Shown: piece by piece, positions 1 through 7,423 of the stretch
Layout of the letters: every line of letters starts with the position of its first letter
Numbering within the stretch: position 1 is the stretch's first letter
Assembly: GCA_902984215.1 (NCBI GenBank)
Contig: CADWAF010004017.1
Span: 1-13,618, forward strand
Direction of reading: 5' to 3'
Length of the DNA stretch: 13,618 nt
DNA from: Willaertia magna
Lineage: Eukaryota; Heterolobosea; Eutetramitea; Acrasida; Naegleriidae
The notes under the pieces: generated by a model
What the model saw: the letters and a program-made list of their open reading frames with translations, nothing else
What the model was told of the DNA's origin: nothing
Databases searched by the model: none
Position numbers and translations under genes: made by a program

Positions 1-28
1 TGTGGAATTCTTTTAATTACAAAAAAAA

Positions 29-1129
29 ATGTTCGCACCTAAACCACAAACCACAACACCCCCTACAAACAATCCAACAGATCTAGTGGAAGTTAATGTT
101 GGTGGATTAAAATTTCAAACTACATTAAAAACTTTACTTTCCATCCCTTTCTTCTCTACCATCGCCACTAAAGAAATTTCAACAATCCCAACTATTAAAA
201 CAAGAAAACAACCTTCCGTAGAAACTATAAAACAAACAGAACAAATCAACCCTTTCCAAGTTAATCCTTTCTTACCTAAAACCACTACTTACCCAACAAC
301 CGGCATTACAAACCCTACAACCGGACATGGTACAATTAATCCTACTCCTTTATTATTGACAACTGCAACAACTGAAGATAAAAAGAAATCAGAATTTTCT
401 CATAAAGATTATTTAAGTATAGATGAAGAAGGAAATTTATTTGTTGATTTAAATGGTGAATTATTTATTTGCATTTTAGATTGGATTAGATATAGTAAAG
501 TTCCAGAAATTTCAATTCATCATCTTAACGTTAAACAATTAATGAAATTAAAGAATGAAGCTCTCTTTTATGGTCTTGTTGATTTAAGTGAAGCTTGTAA
601 TAAAAGATTATTAGAATTAGGTAAGAATGTAACACCAACAACAACAACACAACCAAGTGGTACTAATATTGGTGTTCAACCAACAAATACAATTTCAGGT
701 GGTAATGTACAGTTAGTTAAAGTTCAAATGAAATGTACAAACAAAGTTTTAGAAAGTCTTTCTCAAGGTAAACATGAACATATTACTATTCGTGATTCTG
801 TTGTTGAGTTTGAAACAAAACAACCAGGTCATCTTTTAATTGAATATTCAATTGCTGATTGTTCTGGTGATTTTATTGTTGTAATTGATAAAGAAAGACA
901 ATCTGTGCAACCTGCATTGAGTGGAATGAAAATAATTGATGAAGTTGTTTTACAATATGCTTTAACACAAAATCTTTCTTATGTTACACCTAAGATAATA
1001 CAACCTGGAAACCATACTGTTGAATTATTATGGAGACCTTATTTAAATACTGGATATAATATTCAAGGACCTTTAGTTGCAAAAGTTTATTTAATTTTAG
1101 ATAGTTCTGTAGTTAACATTAAGGTTTAA
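29..1129 (+). CDS. BTB/T1-domain (KCTD-like) protein with a split BTB domain and a C-terminal domain I do not recognise
   Basis: This 366-residue protein starts after nine A residues, with an in-frame TAA at 14-16, so the start is firm. Residues 19-45 match the first half of a potassium-channel-tetramerisation (T1/KCTD) BTB fold, with the VNVGG..F.TT..TL signature (VEVNVGGLKFQTTLKTL). A Thr/Pro-rich stretch of about 80 residues (46-126) follows. The second half of the fold resumes at 127-190 (GNLFVDLNGELF, ILDWIRYSKVP, EALFYGL). Residues 200-225 form a Thr-rich linker. Residues 226-366 are well-ordered, beta-rich looking sequence that I cannot assign. KCTD proteins oligomerise through BTB, and many act as CUL3 ubiquitin-ligase adaptors; that role here is inference. 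No transmembrane segment is visible, so it is not a channel. The first 330 nt are visibly richer in C than the rest. Confidence 0.85.
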   Translation: MFAPKPQTTTPPTNNPTDLVEVNVGGLKFQTTLKTLLSIPFFSTIATKEISTIPTIKTRKQPSVETIKQTEQINPFQVNPFLPKTTTYPTTGITNPTTGHGTINPTPLLLTTATTEDKKKSEFSHKDYLSIDEEGNLFVDLNGELFICILDWIRYSKVPEISIHHLNVKQLMKLKNEALFYGLVDLSEACNKRLLELGKNVTPTTTTQPSGTNIGVQPTNTISGGNVQLVKVQMKCTNKVLESLSQGKHEHITIRDSVVEFETKQPGHLLIEYSIADCSGDFIVVIDKERQSVQPALSGMKIIDEVVLQYALTQNLSYVTPKIIQPGNHTVELLWRPYLNTGYNIQGPLVAKVYLILDSSVVNIKV

Positions 1130-1496
1130 TTAATCATTACAATTTAATTAAATTATTTAACTAAATTATTTAGAAGTGATTCGCAAGTAATAAAAGAGTT
1201 ATAATGTAATAAATTTGTGTTGTTGAATTTACCAACATGGGAAACTCCATGCCCTTTTAAGAGGTCTGTAGTTGCCAATAAATCGGGACGATGTGGACAA
1301 TTCGCTAGTATTTTTTCCCTCCACTTCAGTTGTCAGAAAAGTTTTCAAAAACATCACAAAAAAAAGCCAAATTTTCAAACCATTGGTCTTTTAATAATTA
1401 AAAACCTTTAATTACACACTGGACAACAATTTGCAAATATCACCATTTCTGTACCATCATTTCATTATAAAACATCTATTCACTACAATATAAAAC
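1130..1496. other. Intergenic spacer upstream of the coiled-coil/LRR gene
   Basis: This 367-nt spacer separates two plus-strand genes. Its first 70 nt are AT-rich with two copies of AAATTATTTA and probably hold the 3' UTR of the BTB gene. A less AT-rich block follows at about 1231-1312. It contains a small hairpin (CATGG at 1236-1240, CCATG at 1247-1251) and a CCAAT pentamer at 1275-1279. An open frame at 1217-1411 begins only with GTG and shows no family features, so I do not call it a gene. I see no RNA gene. Confidence 0.5.
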
Positions 1497-3921
1497 ATGG
1501 GTTTAAAAGATTTATTCAAAAAGAAAGCTGCAGCTGAAGAAAAAGATAAAAGAAAATCAATTGCAATTTATTCACCTCGAGGTTCACAAATAAATATAGA
1601 ACCAAAAGATGAACACGAAGAATCATCCAATAATAATAATAATTCAAAAGATAAATATCAATCTGAACGTAGAAGACATGTAAAACGAAAAAAATCAATC
1701 TTTGACTTTTTTACAAAATCCGATAATACACAAAACCAACAAGAAGATGACCAAAGTACAAACAGTGGTAGCAGTAGTTCTCACAGTAAAGATTTTCTTG
1801 GGAAGAGCCATAATAATTTAGGTCATAATTTAGGTTTAAAAAATTTAACAACTGGAGGAACGTTTTCGCACCAAGAAGAGGAGCATAATAAGCATAATAA
1901 TAATGAAGAAGAGGAAGGAAGAACTAGTTTGAATCATGATGATAGGGAAGGGATGTCAACACCTAGGAATTTATCTGAGGCTAGAATTGAATTAAGAAGA
2001 AGATCTACAAGAAAATCGTATACATTAGCCTTAGATGTTCAATCTATGGCTAATAAAGGAGATAACGATGCTCAACTTTTATTAAAGTTCTACAAAGGTA
2101 TGTTTTTATGGATTATTCAATTTATAACCTTATTACTTTTCTAACAATACAGATGCATATACAAGAGAAGCTCAAATTAAAAAACAAAACAGTAAAGATA
2201 TGAAGCATTTAGTTGAAGAATTAAAGAAATTTGAAACATTAAAACGTTTCAGCGGAAGTATTGATGATAAAATTGAAGAAAATATTGCTAATTTACAATT
2301 TGAAGAACAAAATATTTCAGAAGAAGATCATCACTCACCTGAAACTCAGCCAGAAGTATTACCTTCCTCTACTGTCACCAATGAATCAACAACTGTTGAA
2401 GAAGAACATGAGGAACATGAAGAAGAGGAAGAAAAGACTGAAGAAGAAGTAAAGGAAGAAGAAGAGAGTGTTGAACAACAAGAACCACAAATTGAAGTTC
2501 CGAAACTTGAACACACTTCTTCAACAAGTGTAAACGAAAGTGAACTTTCTTTAAGCCAACGTGAAATGTTCAAAGAATTAACAAAAGTTCAAGATGAAAA
2601 AGATATTGAACTACAAAAGGAAATGGAAGAAAGATTAAGAAAACAACAAGAATTGGAAGAAAAGATGAAAATGTTAATGACTGAATTAGATAGCGATGAG
2701 GAGGATGACGATGAAGAAGAAAGAAAACATCAAGAAGAGTTAAAAAGAATTGAAGAAGAAAAACAACGTCAATTGGAAGAAAAAAGAATTCAAGAAGAAA
2801 TTAAAAGAAAACAACAAGAAGAAGAGTTAAAAAGAAGACAAGAAGAAGAACAAAAGAGAAAAGAGGAAGAAGAAAGAAAAAGAAAAGAAGAAGAGGAATT
2901 GAAGAGAAAACAAGAAGAAGAATTAAAAAGAAAACAACAAGAAGAGGAGGAATTAAAAAAGAAAAAACAACAAGAAGAAGAAGAATTAAAGAGAAAACAA
3001 GAAGAAGAACTTAAAAAGAAACAAGAAGAAGACGAAAAGAGAAAGAAGAATGAAGAAGAAGAAAAGAAACGTAAAGAACAATTAAGAAATACATTAGTAA
3101 CACAATTACATGAAATACTACATGAATATAATCAATCTGGTAAATTAAGTCATTGGATTGAAAGTGTTCCTAATGAATTGACACCTTCTCTTCAATCAGA
3201 AATCAAACAAGCAACTGATTTCTTAAATAAACAAACTACATACAGAAAGGAATATAATAATATGGTTCAAGAATTAGATAAAAGACAATTAGATATTGAG
3301 AATTTCATTCCATTACATGAGATTGAAGTAGTTAGAGAAAGAGTAAAGAATATTTACATTAATTTCATTCCAAGAAAAGAAATTGAAGTTATGAAACGTA
3401 AAGTTATGGAGATTGAAGATAAAGAACGTAAAAGGAAAGAAGAAATTCAAAGAAGAATGGAAAAAGAAGCTGAAGAAAAACGAAAACGTGAAAAAGAACA
3501 ACAACAGGGTGCTATTTTACAACGTATGATTAAAGATGGTAATATTCATGTAATTTCAGAAGAATTAAAGAAGAATAACCCAACACTTAAAGCTATTAGT
3601 TTACAAAATAAGAATATAGGAAATGAAGATGTAATTGCTATTGCTGATGCCTTAGTTGAAAATACAAATCTTACAGAGTTAGATTTATCTTTCAATACAA
3701 GAATTGATGATGATTCAGTGAATGCAATAGTTAAGATAATTAAGCATAATCATACCCTTAGAAAGTTATATCTTGAAGATACATTCATTAGGGACAATCA
3801 TCCTATCGTAGAAGCTGTTGCTGGAAACTTCAAACTAGTTGATATGGTATTGAGTGACTTTGCAACTGATGATCAATTAGATCAGTTAGATTCTTATTTA
3901 GATCGTAATGAAGTAATTTAA
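1497..3921 (+). CDS. Two-exon gene: charged coiled-coil protein with a tropomodulin-like leucine-rich C-terminus
   Basis: Exon 1 is 1497-2097 and exon 2 is 2153-3921. Removing the 55-nt intron joins them in frame: the split codon g+at gives Asp201, then AYTREAQIKKQ continues into exon 2. The product is 789 residues. Residues 1-200 are basic and Ser/Asn-rich, and about 245-330 are very acidic. A long Glu/Lys/Arg/Gln coiled coil covers about 335-520, a helical linker with a 20-residue duplication lies at 584-623, and a second charged helix ends near 660. Residues 674-770 are leucine-rich repeats (NPTLKAISLQNKNIG, TNLTELDLSFNTRI, HTLRKLYLEDTFI) that resemble the tropomodulin/leiomodin LRR domain. 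Tropomodulins cap actin pointed ends, so a cytoskeletal role is plausible. The similarity is to a repeat type and could be generic. The classical N-terminal actin and tropomyosin helices of tropomodulin are not recognisable. Confidence 0.88.
2098..2152 (+). other. Spliceosomal intron, 55 nt, phase 1
   Basis: The 5' splice site is AAAG|GTATGT, the branch-site-like TTCTAAC ends at 2145, and the 3' site is AATACAG|AT. Exon 1 read through the intron stops at 2142-2144, just before the 3' splice site. Splicing restores one continuous frame of 790 codons including the stop. It is the only intron I can support in the window. Confidence 0.93.
2712..3080 (+). repeat. Degenerate purine-rich coding repeat (E/K/R/Q coiled coil)
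   Basis: The coding strand is almost entirely purine here, with variants of aaaagaaaacaagaagaa repeated out of register. It encodes repeated blocks of the type EEELKRKQ and EEEELKKKK. Such purine tracts can expand or contract by slippage, so the length probably varies between strains. Confidence 0.8.
3301..3420 (+). repeat. Two-unit 60-nt tandem coding duplication (20 residues each)
   Basis: Units 3301-3360 and 3361-3420 both begin AATTTCATTCCA and encode NFIP..EIEV....V..I. The two 20-residue units share 10 identical positions (residues 584-603 and 604-623 of the spliced protein). The exact 60-nt period shows an old internal duplication rather than low complexity. Confidence 0.8.
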
Positions 3922-4095
3922 ATGTATATTATAAAAAACCTAACGATAATGTAAATTTCCGACTTAAAACAAATAAAAAACAAATTGTTATTAACACAAA
4001 AAGATAATTATTCAAAGTAATTTATATAATTTAGGTATGGAGGTACATAGTTTATTATAAAATATACAAGAAAAATGGAAAAATAATTAACTTAA

Positions 4096-4305
4096 TTATT
4101 GATGACCGATAATGATATTGTTGATTGGGATGTGGATTAATTTCACGAAGAACCCAATGAAACCCATTACAAGAAAACCTACAGCTGTAGCAAATGCAAT
4201 CTTTGAAAATTCCTTTGAATCTGGCTTTTTACATCTAGTAATAAATCTTTTAGATTTGTTATAAAAATCTGTACCTGTTTCTAATGTTTCTTCTATAATA
4301 TCCAT
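4096..4305 (-). CDS. SEC61G: SEC61 gamma subunit of the ER protein translocon
   Basis: This 69-residue protein has the usual length of Sec61 gamma (Sss1/SecE family). It is the small tail-anchored clamp of the Sec61 channel that moves nascent proteins across or into the ER membrane. The cytosolic amphipathic part has [18 protein letters not shown] at about residues 20-37. The membrane helix with the family signature [19 protein letters not shown] occupies about residues 47-65, leaving a very short lumenal tail. The start follows five A residues on the coding strand. It is convergent with the coiled-coil/LRR gene, with 174 nt between stop codons, and divergent from the gene at 4695. Assignment is secure from the near-invariant C-terminal block. 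Confidence 0.97.
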   Translation of the reverse strand: MDIIEETLETGTDFYNKSKRFITRCKKPDSKEFSKIAFATAVGFLVMGFIGFFVKLIHIPINNIIIGHQ

Positions 4306-4694
4306 TTTTTATTGTTATATTATTTTTTAAAAAAATTTAGGACTGTCGATGGCAAGCCTTTATATTTTTTTTTTACAAAAGTTAAAAAATGGTGTTTCTA
4401 GGGACACGTCAATAGGAATGAAAGCAAGAAGGATTTTATTTCAACATAAAGAAGCCTTCGAGCGTAAAGATTTTTGTTCAAAACATTACATGACGAGACT
4501 AATGAGGTTCGAAGAATGAAAATAATCTTTTCAACTTAATTACTTTACTTCTTGAGGATACTATTTAATACTATGTAGAAAACAAAGTAAGGAAGGTTTT
4601 ATTTGGACAAACCCTTCTTCCCGCCAATATTGAAAAACGATGATCTTACCGTTTCACAAATTTAACAATTCAAAAAATTAAAAAAAAAAAAGAA
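4306..4694. other. Divergent spacer between SEC61G and the Asn/Ser-rich gene
   Basis: This 389-nt spacer must hold the promoters of both flanking genes. It contains TGGCAAGCC at 4350-4358, a 9-mer also found upstream of the histone-fold gene, and an E2F-like CTTCCCGCCAA at 4617-4627 beside a CCAAT pentamer. A long A-run (from about 4678) leads into the start at 4695. No RNA gene is supported. Confidence 0.5.
4617..4627 (+). promoter_or_regulatory. E2F-like site upstream of the CDK-site/KEN-box gene
   Basis: CTTCCCGCCAA matches the E2F/DP consensus TTTSSCGC at all but the first T, and carries the common CCAA extension. It lies 68-78 nt before the start codon at 4695 and overlaps a CCAAT pentamer (4624-4628). 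CG-containing words like this are scarce in the AT-rich spacers. Function is inferred from the motif alone. Confidence 0.4.
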
Positions 4695-6101
4695 ATGATG
4701 AGAAAATCATTGTCCATCCACCAACAACCAAAAAAACTATCAAGTAATAACAATAATCACAATAATACCTTAAGAAACACTAACAATAATAACACATCTT
4801 TTCAATCTAATAACAATAACTACAATTCAAAAGAGAATAATAACAATGCATTTATCTCACCTTCTAAAATGGAATCTAGGAGACAACAATATAAATTACA
4901 AAAATCAGCTGAAAAACAAAGACAACAAACAAGTATTATTCCAGAACAACAAACTCCATTTCAAGTAGATCCAAATTCTTTACATTCCATTTTAGGAACT
5001 AATAACAATAATTCTTCTTTTCACCACAGAAATTCTTTTTATTCTTCTTCTTCTGCAAAAACGCCACAAAAAACATTTTATAACGCAACGACTATTAATA
5101 ACAATGAAGAAGATGGAGATTTTATGGCAATTACCCCAACTCACACCACTCAATACGCAGCATCTATAATGAATAAAGAAAATATGTATAGTAACACCAA
5201 CAACAATAATAATAACGGTAGCCATAGAAATTCCTTATTATCTTCCTTTAAGAAAACGCCAACTTCAAAGAATAACAATGTATCAACAATGTTTGGTGAA
5301 GAAAGTGAAACAAATTTATCATTAGTATCGCCTTCTTTACGTAGACAATCATTTTGTAAAACAAAAGAACCTAAATTTTTACACACACCTAAAAAAGTGA
5401 AAGGTGGCAGTGGGATGGTGGTAAATACAAATGCTATTAGTTCTAAACCTTCTAATATGTCAACAACAAGTATTAGTAATATGAATCGTTCTCAATTATC
5501 AGCAAAGAAAAGTGCAAGGAAATCTACAGTTAATTACAATAATTCGTCTAAAAAGAATAATGATCGTTCTGTATTGATGTCAAATTCAAGAAAAAGTTCA
5601 AGTAATATAATAAGGCAATTAAATTTTAATAGTAATAATTACAACAATGAAGAAATAGAAGATGAGGATTGCATGAGATTGAAAGAGATGATAGACAGAA
5701 TAGGATATAATGAATTGATGAGAAAATTAGAAATGGTAATGTCTTCATCCGGTAAGACCAATAGTATTACACAAACTACAAGAAACAATAATGCCAGTTT
5801 CATTACGAACAATAACAGTTTTCTTTCTAAAAGTACAACTTCAAGTAATAATAGTGGCACTTCAAATTCAAGTGTAAATAATTCAAGTACGATATTTGGC
5901 AGTAATAGTTTTAATAATGGTAACAAATTATTCACAAGCTCTGCACCTTCAAGAAATGTCACATCCACCAGTTCAAATAGTTCAACATCCATAACAACCA
6001 ACAGTTCAGCAACAACAGGTTTTTCTTTTTCTAGGTATGAACCAAGTGATTTTGTAAAGAGAATTTTAGAGGAAGAAGAACGAAAAAAGAGAAAAATATA
6101 A
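4695..6101 (+). CDS. Asn/Ser-rich, largely disordered protein with CDK-type sites and KEN boxes
   Basis: I do not recognise a family for this 468-residue protein. It begins MMRKS after an A-rich leader. Most of it is low-complexity Asn/Ser/Thr sequence. Proline-directed sites of CDK type cluster in the first half: S55PSK, T123PQK, T188PTSK, S212PSLR and T231PKK, plus T87P and T148P. KEN tripeptides occur at 46-48 and 161-163, and RxxL motifs at R178NSL and R265SQL. A basophilic-kinase site RRQSF is at 216-220. A short predicted helical segment lies at about 323-350 (acidic, then MRLKEMIDRIGYNELMRKLEMV), and the C-terminus is a charged helix ending RKKRKI, possibly a nuclear signal. A cell-cycle-regulated nuclear protein is a reasonable inference. 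In an Asn-rich protein KEN can arise by chance. Confidence 0.85.
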   Translation: MMRKSLSIHQQPKKLSSNNNNHNNTLRNTNNNNTSFQSNNNNYNSKENNNNAFISPSKMESRRQQYKLQKSAEKQRQQTSIIPEQQTPFQVDPNSLHSILGTNNNNSSFHHRNSFYSSSSAKTPQKTFYNATTINNNEEDGDFMAITPTHTTQYAASIMNKENMYSNTNNNNNNGSHRNSLLSSFKKTPTSKNNNVSTMFGEESETNLSLVSPSLRRQSFCKTKEPKFLHTPKKVKGGSGMVVNTNAISSKPSNMSTTSISNMNRSQLSAKKSARKSTVNYNNSSKKNNDRSVLMSNSRKSSSNIIRQLNFNSNNYNNEEIEDEDCMRLKEMIDRIGYNELMRKLEMVMSSSGKTNSITQTTRNNNASFITNNNSFLSKSTTSSNNSGTSNSSVNNSSTIFGSNSFNNGNKLFTSSAPSRNVTSTSSNSSTSITTNSSATTGFSFSRYEPSDFVKRILEEEERKKRKI

Positions 6102-6125
6102 TAAAAAGAATTTTACAAAAATAAT

Positions 6126-6905
6126 TTACACAACAATTTCATCGTCACCACCTCCTGCAAAATCATCAAGAACACTCTTGACTGGACCATTATTAATAGG
6201 TTGTTGTTTGATACCTTGTTTTTCCATCAATTCAGCCTTCTTTTTAGCTTCTTTAGCCTTTCTTTCAGCAATTTTTTGTTTATTCTTTCTAATCTTCTTT
6301 AATCTAAAGAATTCTTCTCTTTCTAATTCATCTAATTCAGCAACAATATAACTTATAGTATTTGTAATTTTAGGTTGAATAACTTTATCAAGAGCATTGA
6401 CACGACGATTAGTAACTTTAATAGCTTGATCGAGTGTTACGAAACTTGTTTGTAAACTAGCTAATTTAATTAAAGAACTTAAAGCAGTTCCAAATATTTC
6501 TTTACAATTTTGGATTTGTTCACCACCACGTGTGATTATAGATGTCATTCCTTCTTCACCTTCTGCCATCTCTTCAAAAACTGGTAAAGTAACACCAGCA
6601 ATATTGTCGGAACGCATTTTAACTTTAGTTGCTGCGCTTTTAACACTTTCAATAACTGCATAAGAGATATCTCCTGCATTATAACGTGCTTCAGCTAAAG
6701 AAAAGTAGGCTTTACGGAACATATCTGACATTCCTTCTTTTTGTTCTTTAATATCTTTTAAAATACCTCTAAATTTAATTGTTAATGCATCTGATTTCTT
6801 TTTTAATAATGAATGTCCTTTCTTTGCTCCTACTAAACGTTGTTTCATTTGCATAAGAGTCATACGTGATGGTAAGACTTGAAATCTATTCTTTGCGTCA
6901 GACAT
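6126..6905 (-). CDS. ATP6V1D: V-type ATPase subunit D (central rotor stalk of V1)
   Basis: This 259-residue protein has the normal length for V-ATPase subunit D (yeast Vma8). Subunit D forms the coiled-coil axle that turns inside the A3B3 ring and couples ATP hydrolysis to proton pumping into vacuoles and endosomes. The N-terminal helix has the family block RMTLMQMKQRLVGAKKGHSL at residues 14-33, followed by LLKKKSDALTIKFR. The C-terminal helix carries RRVNALDKVIQPKI and the basic ELEREEFFRLKKIRKNKQK segment, as in homologues. The last 40 residues are a variable, acidic-ending tail. The start follows seven A residues on the coding strand. Only 24 nt separate its stop from that of the convergent upstream gene, so the two 3' UTRs must overlap. 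Confidence 0.98.
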   Translation of the reverse strand: MSDAKNRFQVLPSRMTLMQMKQRLVGAKKGHSLLKKKSDALTIKFRGILKDIKEQKEGMSDMFRKAYFSLAEARYNAGDISYAVIESVKSAATKVKMRSDNIAGVTLPVFEEMAEGEEGMTSIITRGGEQIQNCKEIFGTALSSLIKLASLQTSFVTLDQAIKVTNRRVNALDKVIQPKITNTISYIVAELDELEREEFFRLKKIRKNKQKIAERKAKEAKKKAELMEKQGIKQQPINNGPVKSVLDDFAGGGDDEIVV

Positions 6906-7423
6906 TTTTTTTAATTAAATAAAATTGTTTGAATTGGCATCCTTTCTTATTTTATTGTTGTTAGCCTTCTCCTATGGAGTTTGTTTGTTGTTATATTATA
7001 TAATTAATAGTGAGATAAGTATGTTGAAAAGAAGTTAAGGAAATGTTACTTTGTTTTTCTTGTTTGACAATTATGTGGCAATGCTTTTTGAACAAGCACA
7101 GTTCAACGGTGTCGTGACGGGAATAGAGAGTGCTGTAGCGTGAGAACTGCCTCGAACAATATCTTAAAGATACAAATCAATAAATGGTTAATGTTTGTTT
7201 TAGCCTTAACACGAATTTTAATGTTTTTGGTTTGATCTATTATTACTTCAGTATATTAAATTGTGAATCAAATTAGTAATAGGTTTTTCATCTCCAAATA
7301 ATTTTTAGCACATTGTTGATCTTCACTCATCTTGAGTTAATTGAAGACAAACTTCTAATCAAAAAAACTAAATAAAAAGAAAACTTTGATAAGGGGACAA
7401 GTAATTCATTAGAAGGAGAATAA
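6906..7423. other. Divergent spacer between V-ATPase subunit D and the RING-H2 gene, with a GC-rich block
   Basis: This 518-nt spacer is the longest with no gene I can name. Most of it is AT-rich. The block 7096-7157 is different, with 34 G or C in 62 bases, and it can fold: TTGAAC at 7088-7093 pairs with GTTCAA at 7101-7106, or alternatively CAGTTC at 7099-7104 with GAACTG at 7144-7149. No tRNA, snRNA or box C/D signature fits. A small stem ACTCA-TCT-TGAGT lies at 7324-7336. The promoters of both flanking genes must be here. Confidence 0.5.

Noticed and set aside
1217..1411. 64-residue open frame in the spacer after the BTB gene
   Set aside because: It begins with GTG rather than ATG, has no family features, and sits where the promoter of the next gene is expected.
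2200..3921. Independent gene starting at the ATG at 2200
   Set aside because: Perfect intron signals at 2098-2152 join this frame to the one from 1497, and codons between 2153 and 2199 are open and coding-like.
4388..4397. AATGGTGTTT shared between the spacer at 4388 and the DNA at 11175
   Set aside because: A single 10-nt match between two places in 13.6 kb is expected by chance.
4389..4415. Eight-codon upstream ORF before the Asn/Ser-rich gene
   Set aside because: It is about 280 nt from the start, probably outside the short leaders typical here, and is no longer than chance.
4507..4517. GGTTCGAAG resembling a tRNA B box
   Set aside because: There is no acceptor, D or anticodon arm upstream at the right spacing.
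5639..6001. 120-residue minus-strand frame inside the Asn/Ser-rich gene
   Set aside because: A leucine-rich mirror of AAT/AAC/AGT codons on the opposite strand; no independent coding features.
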